Notes: generated by a model from the sequence alone, not told the origin. 52,347 nt of DNA from Granulosicoccus sp964435305 (GCA_964435305.1 CAYSZH010000009.1:1-52347); one strand, 5' to 3'; positions 7,801-16,632 are shown, counted from the first letter of the stretch. Numbers and translations are program-made.

Positions 7801-9176
7801 AGGGCGCGCACATCCACAATTTTGCCATGAACAGCAGCCGCTGCGACCATAGCGGGAGACATCAAATGGGTTCTTGAACCCAGCCCCTGTCGACCACGGA
7901 AATTTCTGTTGGTGGTGGATGCACATCGCTTTCCGGAAGCGACTGTATCCCCATTCATGCCCACGCATGAAGAACAACCCGACTCCACCCAGGTTAGTCC
8001 GGCTTCAGTAAATATTCGATCAAGACCGATTGCTTCAGCCTCACGTTTAATAAAACTAGAACCCGGAGAAACCAAACCGGATACTTTCGCACGCTTGCCT
8101 TTAATCACATCAGCTGCGATTTGCAAATCTTCCAATCGACCGTTGGTACACGAACCGATAAAAACCTGATCAATCGCCAAGCCTTCCAGCGGTTGGTCTG
8201 TTTTTAAACCCATGTAATCAAGTGACGCTAAAACCGCATCTCGATTATGGTCACTTGGTATTGGTGTATTGCCTGTAATTGCCACGGATTGATCCGGCGT
8301 GGTCCCCCAAGTTACAATGGGTGCAATCGCTTTTGCATCTATGTTCAGCTCTTTGTCGAACACGGCATTTTGATCTGAGTGCAGTTGCAACCAATCATTT
8401 TCGCACTGTTGCCAATCAGTGGGCGCTAGAGGTCTACCCTTAACATAGTCTACGGTGGTGGCATCGGGTGCTATCATGCCAAAACGCGCACCTCCCTCTA
8501 TGGATAGGTTGCACAATGTCATTCGAGCATCCATAGACAAAGCCTCAATGGTTGACCCACAATATTCCACAGCATGTTGCGCAGCTGCTCCGGGCCCAAG
8601 CATGCCAATCCAATACAAGGCTATGTCCTTCGCACTCACGAATGTACCAAGCTCGCCATCAATTCGAATGCGCATCGATTTCGGCTTTTTTTGCCACAGG
8701 GTTTGAGTGGCCAGCACATGGGCAACCTCTGTTGCACCAATACCGAAAGCAAGTGCGCCGAACGCTCCATGCGTGGAGGTATGACTATCGCCACAATTGA
8801 TCAGTAAACCAGGTGTTGTCAGGCCAAGTTCAGGCCCGACAACATGTACAATACCTTGACGTGAATCGTTTAGCCCGATAAGCATGAGCTCATGTTCTTT
8901 CGCATTATTAGCTAGCGTATTTATCATGCGCGAAATAGTCGCATCACGTATTTCTAATCGATCAGTCGTTGGAGCATAGTGATCGGTAATCGCATAATTC
9001 AATGCAGGTTCCGCCACAGCCAGTCCGCGTCGTTTTAGTTGAGCGAAAGCATGGTGCGACCCTTCGTGTACGAAATGCCGATCAACCCAAAGAAGCGATG
9101 TTCCGTCTTCACGCTTGAGTATTTCGTGAGAATCCCATAATTTATCCAGTAAGATGCTTGGTGCCGTCGGGCTCAT
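7797..9176 (-). CDS. leuC: aconitase-family dehydratase, large (Fe-S) subunit, LeuC-like
   Basis: Large subunit of the hydro-lyase, 459 residues. The three [4Fe-4S] cluster ligands are visible: Cys343 in GSCTNGRLEDL, and Cys401 and Cys404 in SGCSSCVGMNGD. The substrate-binding stretch CASTTNRNFRGRQG follows at about 418-431, and HTSTHGAFGALAFGIGATE at about 132-150. Canonical LeuC usually reads CSMCLGMN at the second cluster site; here it is CSSCVGMN. Related two-subunit enzymes act as isopropylmalate isomerase, maleate hydratase, citraconate hydratase and 2,3-dimethylmalate dehydratase. It is first in the leftward operon with dctPQM and divergent from lyase and HyuAB genes, which favours a catabolic role. 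Confidence 0.88.
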   Translation of the reverse strand: MSPTAPSILLDKLWDSHEILKREDGTSLLWVDRHFVHEGSHHAFAQLKRRGLAVAEPALNYAITDHYAPTTDRLEIRDATISRMINTLANNAKEHELMLIGLNDSRQGIVHVVGPELGLTTPGLLINCGDSHTSTHGAFGALAFGIGATEVAHVLATQTLWQKKPKSMRIRIDGELGTFVSAKDIALYWIGMLGPGAAAQHAVEYCGSTIEALSMDARMTLCNLSIEGGARFGMIAPDATTVDYVKGRPLAPTDWQQCENDWLQLHSDQNAVFDKELNIDAKAIAPIVTWGTTPDQSVAITGNTPIPSDHNRDAVLASLDYMGLKTDQPLEGLAIDQVFIGSCTNGRLEDLQIAADVIKGKRAKVSGLVSPGSSFIKREAEAIGLDRIFTEAGLTWVESGCSSCVGMNGDTVASGKRCASTTNRNFRGRQGLGSRTHLMSPAMVAAAAVHGKIVDVRAL

Positions 9177-9265
9177 CTTTTCTATTGCCTGTTATGAGCC
9201 GGCGATAACCGCAGGGTTTTCACCGCATCTGCTGGGCGTGTGCTGGGTGCAACCATCTGCCTGTC

Positions 9266-9281
9266 CATTTTTCGAAAAATG
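9266..9281. promoter_or_regulatory. 16-bp perfect palindrome in the divergent control region
   Basis: CATTTTTCGAAAAATG is perfectly self-complementary and lies about 90 bases upstream of the leuC-like start and about 105 bases upstream of the tautomerase start. A symmetric site in the middle of a 210-bp divergent spacer is the classic place for an operator serving both operons. No cognate regulator gene lies nearby, so the binding protein is unknown. Confidence 0.5.
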
Positions 9282-9297
9282 CTGCTTGTTTATCAAG

Positions 9298-9328
9298 CTA
9301 CAGTCGATGTAGCATGTGTATAAACACA
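9298..9328. promoter_or_regulatory. two further inverted repeats in the divergent control region
   Basis: CTACA-GTCGA-TGTAG (9298-9312) and TGTGT-ATAA-ACACA (9315-9328) are adjacent dyads with 5-bp arms, 17 bases after the 16-bp palindrome. They may be regulator half-sites of the rightward operon. Five-base arms can occur by chance, so the assignment is tentative. Confidence 0.35.
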
Positions 9329-9386
9329 AGCTGTATTACTGACAATACATGTGTCCGAAACAGAATACAAATCCGCAGGTGGGCCA

Positions 9387-9953
9387 ATGCCAGTAATCGA
9401 GGTACATTTGCTTGAAGGTTATTCTGCAGACGAAAAAAAGCGTTTGAGCGAGGCGTTGACAGACGCAACCAGACTGGTTGTGCCGGCATCCCCAGAACTC
9501 ATCACAATCATGACACATGAAATGCCGGCAAGTAACTATTGCCGCGGTAGAACCATGCGCACCCCAGCACCAGCCCTCCCCGACCCATGCAAAATTGTTA
9601 AAACCTTTTTGCAACACCTCGGTTCACGCGAATTAAATAAGGCGCGTAGCTTTTGCCATCCGGATTTTACAATGATCTTCCCTGACAGTAATCCGATGAG
9701 TAACTTGGAAGCACTGATCGAATGGTCAAGGCAGCGCTACACACGAATTAAAAAAGACAATATGGCATATGAAGCACTACATGCACCGGGTGATGAAACC
9801 ATTGTGTATTGCACTGGCACTTTGCATGGCGAATTTCTAGATGGTAGTGAATTTAACGACGTCAGGTTCATCGATCGTTTCGAACTTATAAATGGAAAAA
9901 TCATTCAACAACAGGTTTGGAACGATTTGGGTGAAGTGATGAGAAAACGCTAG
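9387..9953 (+). CDS. fusion of a 4-oxalocrotonate-tautomerase-like domain and a SnoaL/NTF2-like domain
   Basis: A protein of 188 residues. Residues 1-60 look like a 4-OT tautomerase: the initiator Met is followed directly by Pro (MPVIEVHLLEGYSADEKKRL), and Pro-1 is the catalytic base of this superfamily. The frame is open upstream to a GTG at 9351, but AGGTGG lies four bases before the ATG at 9387 and only this start exposes Pro-1. From about residue 75 on there is an NTF2/SnoaL fold pattern (VKTFLQHLGSRELNKARSF through VRFIDRFELINGKIIQQQVW), a small pocket domain often used by isomerases and hydrolases. It is the first gene of the rightward operon, three bases before hyuB. The substrate is unknown. 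Confidence 0.75.
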   Translation: MPVIEVHLLEGYSADEKKRLSEALTDATRLVVPASPELITIMTHEMPASNYCRGRTMRTPAPALPDPCKIVKTFLQHLGSRELNKARSFCHPDFTMIFPDSNPMSNLEALIEWSRQRYTRIKKDNMAYEALHAPGDETIVYCTGTLHGEFLDGSEFNDVRFIDRFELINGKIIQQQVWNDLGEVMRKR

Positions 9954-9956
9954 CCC

Positions 9957-11663
9957 ATGACAGTTGAGAGAATAGACCCAACCACGCTAGCGGTGTTGGC
10001 AGGTCGAATGGAACAAATTGCCGACGAAATGGATGCCACTCTGTTTCGCGCCGCGTTTAACCCCATCATTGCTGAAGCTCACGATGCCAGTCATGGCATC
10101 TATCATGCGCAAACCGGTGACACGCTCATTCAAGGTAAATCGGGTTTACCCATTTTTGTTGGTGTCATGGCACAAGGGGTAAAAGCGGTTATTGACAAAG
10201 CCAGCAACGACAATGACCTCGCCGACGGTGACATCTTTATTTTTAACGATGCACATATTGGCGGAACACATTTGTCTGATATGCGCTTGATAAGGCCTTA
10301 CTACTACAAGGGCAAGTTGTTTTGCTATCTTGCATCGGTGGGGCATTGGCACGATGTCGGCGGCGCAGTACCAGGTAACTATAATCCTGCAGCTACCGAT
10401 GTTTTTCAGGAAGCATTTGTTATTCCTCCAGTAAGACTTGCACGTGCAGGCACCATCAATCAAGACATCATTGATATTCTGCTTCGCAACACCCGCATAC
10501 CGCAATCTGCACAGGGAGATCTTAACGGACAGTTAAGTGCGCTTGATCTTGGTGTGCAACGAATGAACGAACTTTTAGATGAGTACAGTGCTACAACCAT
10601 TGAGAGTGCATTGGCAGCACTCAGCGACAGTGCCGAAACCTTAATGCGATCTGAAATAAAAGCATTACCAAACGGCCGTTGGTCTGCTGAAGACTTCCTT
10701 GATAACGATGGTATAGTCGATGAACCATTGGTAATAAAAGTGTCGCTGGAAATTTCCGACGATGAACTCTCAATTGACTTCACCGGCACAGCCGATCAAT
10801 GCGCAGGACCTGTTAATATTGCATTACCCACGACACTTGCGACCGCCTATGTCGCGCTAAAACACTTGTTTCCGAATTTACCTGCCAATGCAGGCGTGAT
10901 GAGACCCGTCAATATTCAAGTTCCGAATGGATCAATATTGTCCGCAGAATTTCCAGCTCCCACCGGAGGCTATACCGAAACGATTCTTCGTATGATTGAT
11001 GCCATTTTTTGTGCAGCTGCACAAGCCTCGCACACTCTCTCAGTTGCAAATGCTTACGGAACGATCAATGCGCTCAGCATTGCAGGTAAACGCGATAACG
11101 GTAAACCGTGGGTGATGTTCAGCTTTTACGGCGGCGGGCATGGTGCAAACTGCGAAGGCGACGGATTAAACCATGGCAATGCGCCGATCTCAACCGCCAC
11201 CATTCCACCCATGGAAATTCTGGAAGCCGCTTATCCAATTATGTTCAGAAAATGGGCATTGCGACCCGACAGCGCTGGTGCTGGAAAATTTCAAGGCGGT
11301 ATGGGTGCGGTTTATGAAATTGAAGTGCTCGAAAGCAATGGTGCCGAAGCATTCTTGTTTGGAGAGCGTGGAAAATTTCCACCCCAAGGTATCGCAGGTG
11401 GTTCCACTGCCGCGTTGAATCGTTGTCAATTTGAAAATGATGGGCAATGGAAATCCCCGGCAATGGTCTCAAAGATGCGGCAAGTCATACTAAAACAAGG
11501 TGACGCCGTGCGGTTGGAAACACCAGGTGGTGGTGGCTTTGGAAATCCTGCCGAACGTGCACCAACGCTTATTGCAAAAGATGTTCGGCTGGGTTTGATA
11601 TCAGAAACGTATGCCGACTCCGTGTATGGCACTAGCTGGCGTACCATTAAAGATGAGCGATAG
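9957..11663 (+). CDS. hyuB: hydantoinase B / oxoprolinase beta-type subunit (HyuB family)
   Basis: A HyuB family protein of 568 residues. This family pairs with HyuA to make ATP-dependent enzymes that open cyclic amides (5-oxoproline, hydantoins, lactams) or carboxylate ketones. Signatures are RAAFNPIIAEAHDASHGI near the N-terminus, the acidic stretch IFNDAHIGGTHLSDM (about residues 97-111), GHWHDVGGAVPG, and the glycine-rich TPGGGGFGNPAER near the C-terminus. The ATG is three bases after the preceding stop. The gene order B then A is the reverse of the second cluster at 41834-45580. The substrate cannot be told from the sequence. Confidence 0.9.
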   Translation: MTVERIDPTTLAVLAGRMEQIADEMDATLFRAAFNPIIAEAHDASHGIYHAQTGDTLIQGKSGLPIFVGVMAQGVKAVIDKASNDNDLADGDIFIFNDAHIGGTHLSDMRLIRPYYYKGKLFCYLASVGHWHDVGGAVPGNYNPAATDVFQEAFVIPPVRLARAGTINQDIIDILLRNTRIPQSAQGDLNGQLSALDLGVQRMNELLDEYSATTIESALAALSDSAETLMRSEIKALPNGRWSAEDFLDNDGIVDEPLVIKVSLEISDDELSIDFTGTADQCAGPVNIALPTTLATAYVALKHLFPNLPANAGVMRPVNIQVPNGSILSAEFPAPTGGYTETILRMIDAIFCAAAQASHTLSVANAYGTINALSIAGKRDNGKPWVMFSFYGGGHGANCEGDGLNHGNAPISTATIPPMEILEAAYPIMFRKWALRPDSAGAGKFQGGMGAVYEIEVLESNGAEAFLFGERGKFPPQGIAGGSTAALNRCQFENDGQWKSPAMVSKMRQVILKQGDAVRLETPGGGGFGNPAERAPTLIAKDVRLGLISETYADSVYGTSWRTIKDER

Positions 11664-13749
11664 AAGGACTACATCTTCAGATTCTACCCACCTCGGTATG
11701 GCAGGTGTCGATGTCGGTGGCACCTTCACCGATGTGTTTATTCTGCATGAGCACACGGGTACGGCAAAAGTTGCGAAAGTTCCCACGACACGCCCCGACC
11801 AATCAGATGGTTTTTTAACCGGTCTTTCCAAACATGTTAGTAGCATGTCCGACTTAGCCGTGGTGGTTCACGGTACAACCGCTGGAACAAACGCATTGCT
11901 TGAACGTAAAGGCGCAATTACAGGTGTGATTACCACGGAAGGCCTGCGCGACGTTTTAGAAATGAGGCGTCGTGATCGACCTAGAACCTGGGGGCTACGC
12001 GGCAATTTCACACCATTTGTTGAGCGGCAAGTGCGTTTAGAGGTAGCCGAACGAACGCTGGCAGACGGCACAATTAGAACTCCTGTTGATTTGGACGCCG
12101 TTAAACTAGCAGCGGAGCAGCTGCTATCCAAGGGTTGCGACTCCATCGCTATTTTGTTCGCTAACGCGTATGCAAACCCGGACAATGAAAATAAAGCCGC
12201 TGAAGCGGTCAGAAACATTTGGCCGAACAATCATGTCGCCGTATCGTCAGAGATTCTCCCGGAAATTCGTGAGTTTGAACGATTTTCAACGACGGCCTTG
12301 AATGCGTATCTTCAGCCAGAAGTCTCCGGATATATAAACCGCCTTGAAAACGCACTGACCAAAGATGGGTTCGCTGGCGAATTCATGATAGTTCAATCCA
12401 ATGGCGGCGTTATGAGCGCCGATGTGGCATGCAACTTCCCAGTGCGTACCGCTTTATCAGGGCCCGCTGCTGGCGTTATTGCCGCAAGTCACATCGCGAG
12501 TAGTGCCGGATTTAACAACGTTATTACAGGAGATGTTGGCGGTACAAGCTTTGATGTATCGCTGATTGCTAATGGTGAATCCATGCTAAGTGCCCAAACA
12601 TCGGTCGACTTCGGCATGGTAATTAGAACACCGATGATCGAAATTACCACCATCGGTGCTGGCGGTGGCTCTATAGCTTGGGTAGACAAAGGCGGTCTGT
12701 TAAATATAGGTCCAGAAAGCGCCGGCTCTAATCCGGGGCCAGTTGCCTATGGACTCGGTAACGATAGGCCTACGGTGACGGATGCAAATATAGCACTTGG
12801 ACGAATTAACCCGGAACAACCAATAGGCAAATTGACCGCACGCTTAGACGCTGATGCAGCTGCACGTGCTATTGATAATCACGTGGGCATCCCCTTAGGG
12901 CTAGATACCTGTGCAGCAGCAGAAGCCATACTGCGTGTGGCCAACTCTCGGATGGCCGGAGCCGTAAGGCTCGTCAGCATTGAGCGTGGTTTTGACCCAA
13001 AACAATTCGTATTTATGCCCTTTGGAGGCGGTGGTGGTTTGCACGCCTGTGCCATGTTGAAAGATGTCGGACTATCTGCCGCATTGGTTCCACGTTATCC
13101 GGGTGTAACCAGTGCTATGGGTTGTGTCATTGCGGACATGAGACAAGACTTTGTGCAAACCATCAATAGCAACTTGTCAGAACTCAATATCAGAAGTCTT
13201 ACTGCATTCATGCAGACACACATTGAGCACGGAAACAAGCTTCTAAAGAATGCAAATACACGCTTCGAATCCGTTGAAATGAACTTTGAACTTGATATGG
13301 CATACATTGGCCAGACGCATACTGTGTCCGTCCCCATCCCAGTTTCTGTTACGCAGTTTATTGTCCAAACAATAGATCAATCCAGTATCAATGAGGCGTT
13401 CGACGCAGCCTATCAAAATAGCTTTGGTCGACTGTTACCCAATGGTGTGAAGCGCATAATCAACTTGCGAAGCTCGGTCATTGGCGTACGCCCGAAGTTC
13501 GATTTGCGTACACTAATTACAAATGAGAACAAGCAAAGCGACGTTGCGCCTTATCGGTCACGACAGGTTCATTTTTCCAATCGCTGGCATGAAACACCAC
13601 TATATGATCGCCTAAGCTTAAACGTAGACGATGTAATCGAAGGGCCTGCCATTCTAGAACAAGCTGACACAACTGTTCTGGTTGAGCCCGGATATCAAGG
13701 ACGAGTTGACGAATTCGGCAACACGATAATCGAAGTGAGGGAGTTATAA
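11653..13749 (+). CDS. hyuA: hydantoinase A / oxoprolinase alpha-type subunit (HyuA family)
   Basis: ATP-binding partner of HyuB, 698 residues from the ATG at 11653, which overlaps the end of hyuB by 11 bases. The frame continues upstream to 11611 inside hyuB. The ASKHA-type phosphate loop VDVGGTFTDVF is near residue 20. It is followed by HGTTAGTNALLERKG and ITTEGLRDVLEM, then the hydantoinase_A core with VQSNGGVMSAD, SGPAAGVIAA, GDVGGTSFDVSL and GAGGGSIAWVD. A late ATG at 11698 just before the loop is possible but has no ribosome site. The length equals that of the second HyuA in this window, supporting the start. Confidence 0.88.
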   Translation: MSDRRTTSSDSTHLGMAGVDVGGTFTDVFILHEHTGTAKVAKVPTTRPDQSDGFLTGLSKHVSSMSDLAVVVHGTTAGTNALLERKGAITGVITTEGLRDVLEMRRRDRPRTWGLRGNFTPFVERQVRLEVAERTLADGTIRTPVDLDAVKLAAEQLLSKGCDSIAILFANAYANPDNENKAAEAVRNIWPNNHVAVSSEILPEIREFERFSTTALNAYLQPEVSGYINRLENALTKDGFAGEFMIVQSNGGVMSADVACNFPVRTALSGPAAGVIAASHIASSAGFNNVITGDVGGTSFDVSLIANGESMLSAQTSVDFGMVIRTPMIEITTIGAGGGSIAWVDKGGLLNIGPESAGSNPGPVAYGLGNDRPTVTDANIALGRINPEQPIGKLTARLDADAAARAIDNHVGIPLGLDTCAAAEAILRVANSRMAGAVRLVSIERGFDPKQFVFMPFGGGGGLHACAMLKDVGLSAALVPRYPGVTSAMGCVIADMRQDFVQTINSNLSELNIRSLTAFMQTHIEHGNKLLKNANTRFESVEMNFELDMAYIGQTHTVSVPIPVSVTQFIVQTIDQSSINEAFDAAYQNSFGRLLPNGVKRIINLRSSVIGVRPKFDLRTLITNENKQSDVAPYRSRQVHFSNRWHETPLYDRLSLNVDDVIEGPAILEQADTTVLVEPGYQGRVDEFGNTIIEVREL

Positions 13750-14379
13750 TTGAGCACCTTTGACTTGAACACATTCGAGAAATTGGATTTTTCACAAGTC
13801 GCGCTGTTAAGCATCGATCTGCAAAACGATTTTTTACATCCGGATGGCGCTTACGGGCGAGCAAGACAAAACAGTGAGGCTATCGGCGCTCTTCCGAAAC
13901 GCATTAAGCCGCTGATCAATGCATTACGCAACCGTGGTGGATCATATATTTCAGCGCAATTTACTCTGGTACCAAAGCCTGACGGGAACCCACTGATTGC
14001 ATCGCACCTTAAATCATTGCGCCCTTTTCTAGGTGCAGGTGACTTTTTACCAGGCAGCTTTGGTCACAAGCTCGTCGATGAGCTCTCACCTGCCGACTAC
14101 ACAATAGAAAAAATCGCCTACTCCGCTTTATACCAAACCAGACTGGAATATCTGTTAAAAGCAATTGGGGTCAACAAGCTTATCGTTGCTGGCATTGTCA
14201 CCAACGGTGGCGTTGCCAGTACAGTACGTGATGCACATTTAAGAAATATTGACACGGTGCTGCTCACAGACGGCTGTGCTGCCTTCGACAAGGCCGTTCA
14301 CGATGCAACGCTATTGTCGTTAGGTACTGTTACACAACAAACAACGTGCAACGATTTGCTGCGTGGTCTGGAAAGTTAA
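13750..14379 (+). CDS. isochorismatase-fold hydrolase lacking the usual catalytic cysteine
   Basis: A cysteine-hydrolase-fold protein of 209 residues. It starts at a TTG directly after the hyuA stop, with GAGGGAG in the hyuA end serving as ribosome site. The catalytic Asp (Asp23 in SIDLQNDF) and Lys (Lys121 in EKIAYSAL) are present. The nucleophile position, normally Cys in TN-x-C-V, is Gly154 in IVTNGGVAST. True isochorismatases such as EntB and PhzD also carry Gly there and hydrolyse vinyl ethers, while amidases such as nicotinamidase and N-carbamoylsarcosine amidase need the Cys. So despite sitting beside HyuAB, it is probably not a carbamoyl amidohydrolase of the standard kind. Confidence 0.8.
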   Translation: MSTFDLNTFEKLDFSQVALLSIDLQNDFLHPDGAYGRARQNSEAIGALPKRIKPLINALRNRGGSYISAQFTLVPKPDGNPLIASHLKSLRPFLGAGDFLPGSFGHKLVDELSPADYTIEKIAYSALYQTRLEYLLKAIGVNKLIVAGIVTNGGVASTVRDAHLRNIDTVLLTDGCAAFDKAVHDATLLSLGTVTQQTTCNDLLRGLES

Positions 14380-14381
14380 GC

Positions 14382-15248
14382 ATGAGCCTATTAGCGAAGC
14401 GGCTTGGCCGCAAAGAAATTCTGAAAGCGCCGGGCGTTTACGATGCGCTTACCGCATCACTTGCCACCGACGCCGGCTTTGAATGCTTGTATCTTAGCGG
14501 CGCCGCGGTTGCCTATACAAAATTAGGCAAACCAGATATCGGCTTGACATCTGTCAGCGAAATGGCTGACACCATGACATTGATTTCTGAACGTGTTGAA
14601 ACTCCAGTTATTATAGATGCCGATACTGGATTTGGAAATGCACTTAACGCACAACGCACTATGCAACAGTATGAACGAGCTGGTGCATCAGCACTTCAAA
14701 TGGAAGATCAGCAGTATCCGAAAAAATGTGGGCATCTTGCCGATAAAAAACTCATCAGCACTAAGGAAATGTGCGGGAAAATTTCAGCCATGGTGGATGC
14801 TCGCAAGCATCAGAGCACCTTGCTAATCGCCCGCACCGATGCCATCGCCGTAGAGGGTTTCAACGCTGCGATTGATCGAGCATACGCCTATAAGGAATCT
14901 GGTGCAGACGTACTGTTCATTGAAGCACCACAGACGCTAGAGCAACTCACCAGCATTGGCGAAACATTTAGCCCATCCATGCCATTACTGGCCAACATGG
15001 TTGAAGGCGGCACCACACCAATAAAAAGTGCGGGCGAGCTTGAACAACTTGGGTACTCAATTGTGATTTTTCCAGGCGGTATTGTTCGCGCCCTGGCGAA
15101 AACAGCCATTGCCTATTACACCAGCCTGCACAAAAACGGCAGCACAAAGCCGTTTTCCGATCACATGTTTGATTTTAACGGTTTGAATGAGGTTTTAGGC
15201 ACCAAAAATATGCTGGCAAAGGGCAAGCAGTACAGTGACGACACATGA
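14382..15248 (+). CDS. isocitrate lyase / PEP mutase family lyase (2-methylisocitrate- or dimethylmalate-lyase-like)
   Basis: A beta-barrel lyase of 288 residues from the ATG at 14382, two bases after the previous stop. The frame opens earlier at 14346, inside the isochorismatase gene. Metal-binding DADTGFGN lies at residues 79-86, ED at 108-109, the catalytic loop KKCGH at 114-118, and LIARTDA further on. The KKCGH cysteine motif is the mark of members that split 2-hydroxy-di- or tricarboxylates into pyruvate or glyoxylate plus an acid (isocitrate, methylisocitrate, 2,3-dimethylmalate lyases). Phosphonate mutases have a different loop. With the LeuCD-like hydratase in the divergent operon, a hydrate-then-cleave route is likely. 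The exact substrate is unknown. Confidence 0.85.
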   Translation: MSLLAKRLGRKEILKAPGVYDALTASLATDAGFECLYLSGAAVAYTKLGKPDIGLTSVSEMADTMTLISERVETPVIIDADTGFGNALNAQRTMQQYERAGASALQMEDQQYPKKCGHLADKKLISTKEMCGKISAMVDARKHQSTLLIARTDAIAVEGFNAAIDRAYAYKESGADVLFIEAPQTLEQLTSIGETFSPSMPLLANMVEGGTTPIKSAGELEQLGYSIVIFPGGIVRALAKTAIAYYTSLHKNGSTKPFSDHMFDFNGLNEVLGTKNMLAKGKQYSDDT

Positions 15249-16620
15249 CTACTCGCCAAACGTCTCACCCTCACCTTCAGGTGGGTTCGACTTGTCGACT
15301 CACACTGTCATTATTGGCGCTGGCGCTTGCGGATTAATTGCAGCACTAGCAGCACTTAAAAATACCAATGACATACTTGTCATTGAAGCCGATGCGGTGC
15401 CAAGCGGATCAACCGCGCTATCCGCAGGGCTTATACCGGCAGCGGGTTCCCAACTTCAAAAAGCCGCCGGTATCGAGGATACACCTGAGGCCTTTGCACA
15501 TGACATCCAGAAAAAGGCCCAGCATGAGAACAATGAGGAACTCGTTAACTGCCTGGCTGGCAAAGCTGCATTGGTTATTGATTGGTTGCGTGATGCGCAT
15601 CAACTGCCTTTCACTGTTGTCGATAACTTCGATTATCCCGGGCACAGTAACCGCCGCATGCATGGATTACCCACCCGTTCAGGCAAAGAATTAATTGATG
15701 CCTTACGAAACGCCGTTGAAAAAGCCGGAATCGATATTGTTTGTAACCGTCGTGCCATAACGATACACGGTGACATGAATGGTATCCACGGCGTTAGCTT
15801 ACTTGACCCAAACGGACACAAAGAATCTATAGAATGTAAGAAGCTTATTTTGGCTTGCAATGGTTTTGGAGGAAATCGCTCAATGGTGTCGCACTATATG
15901 CCAGACATAGATAAAGCGCTATGGTTTGGCCACTCCGGTAACCTTGGCGATGCAGTGAACTGGGGAAAACAGCTGGGTGCAAAGCTTGTTCATTTAGGCG
16001 CTTACCAGGGTCATGGCAACGTTGCACACCCTCACGGAATTCTAATTACCTGGGCTGTCATCACTGAGGGCGGGATTCAAGTTAACAAACACGGGGATCG
16101 CTTCTGGAATGAAACACTGGGGTACTCTGAGGCGGCCCGCGCCGTACTGGCACAACCCGATGGGGTGGCTTACGCCATTTTTGATGCACGAATCGCTGAA
16201 ATTGCCAGGCAATTTTCAGACTTTAAAGATGCCGAGGCAGCCGGTGCTTTGCATATGGCAAATTCATTAGAAGCGTTAAGTGTGAAACTGGACTTGCCAT
16301 CAGGTTCACTTGATAAAACATTGTCCGCTTTGCCAAACAATGGCACTGACTATACAGGACGCCGATTTGATCAAGGTAAAAAACTACAAGCACCTTATTT
16401 TGGCGTGCGTGTAACCGGTGCCTTGTTTCATACTCAAGGTGGGCTGATGGTCGACGACAATGCACGCGTACTGCATGCTACTGGTACGCCCATTAAGAAT
16501 CTGTTTGCAGGTGGAGGCGCAGCGTGTGGTGTATCTGGAAGTCAGGATAGTGGCTATCTGTCCGGCAATGGATTACTTTCCGCTGTGGTCCTGGGGTTCC
16601 TGGCTGGCCGTAGTGAGTAA
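15235..16620 (+). CDS. FAD-dependent dehydrogenase, fumarate reductase / tricarballylate dehydrogenase / ketosteroid dehydrogenase superfamily
   Basis: A flavoprotein of 461 residues. The dinucleotide fold is VIIGAGACGLIAALAAL (about residues 25-41) with the acidic end of strand 2 in ILVIEAD. GSTALSAGLIPAAGS (about 58-72) resembles the FAD-contacting loop of this superfamily. The C-terminal return motif NLFAGGGAACGVSGSQDSGYLSGNGLL holds the second FAD contact and is mentioned only by its ends NLFAGGGAA and GYLSGNGLL. The start is GTG at 15235, overlapping the lyase gene by 14 bases. Homologues introduce or reduce C-C double bonds next to carboxylates or ketones, which would feed a hydratase. 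It is the last gene of the rightward operon. Confidence 0.8.
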   Translation: MTTHDYSPNVSPSPSGGFDLSTHTVIIGAGACGLIAALAALKNTNDILVIEADAVPSGSTALSAGLIPAAGSQLQKAAGIEDTPEAFAHDIQKKAQHENNEELVNCLAGKAALVIDWLRDAHQLPFTVVDNFDYPGHSNRRMHGLPTRSGKELIDALRNAVEKAGIDIVCNRRAITIHGDMNGIHGVSLLDPNGHKESIECKKLILACNGFGGNRSMVSHYMPDIDKALWFGHSGNLGDAVNWGKQLGAKLVHLGAYQGHGNVAHPHGILITWAVITEGGIQVNKHGDRFWNETLGYSEAARAVLAQPDGVAYAIFDARIAEIARQFSDFKDAEAAGALHMANSLEALSVKLDLPSGSLDKTLSALPNNGTDYTGRRFDQGKKLQAPYFGVRVTGALFHTQGGLMVDDNARVLHATGTPIKNLFAGGGAACGVSGSQDSGYLSGNGLLSAVVLGFLAGRSE

Positions 16621-16632
16621 AAAATACCTTGC

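Noticed and set aside
7798..7977. Longer LeuD-like frame starting at 7977
   Set aside because: The extra 59 residues are an out-of-frame reading of the end of the large-subunit gene and resemble nothing in LeuD proteins.
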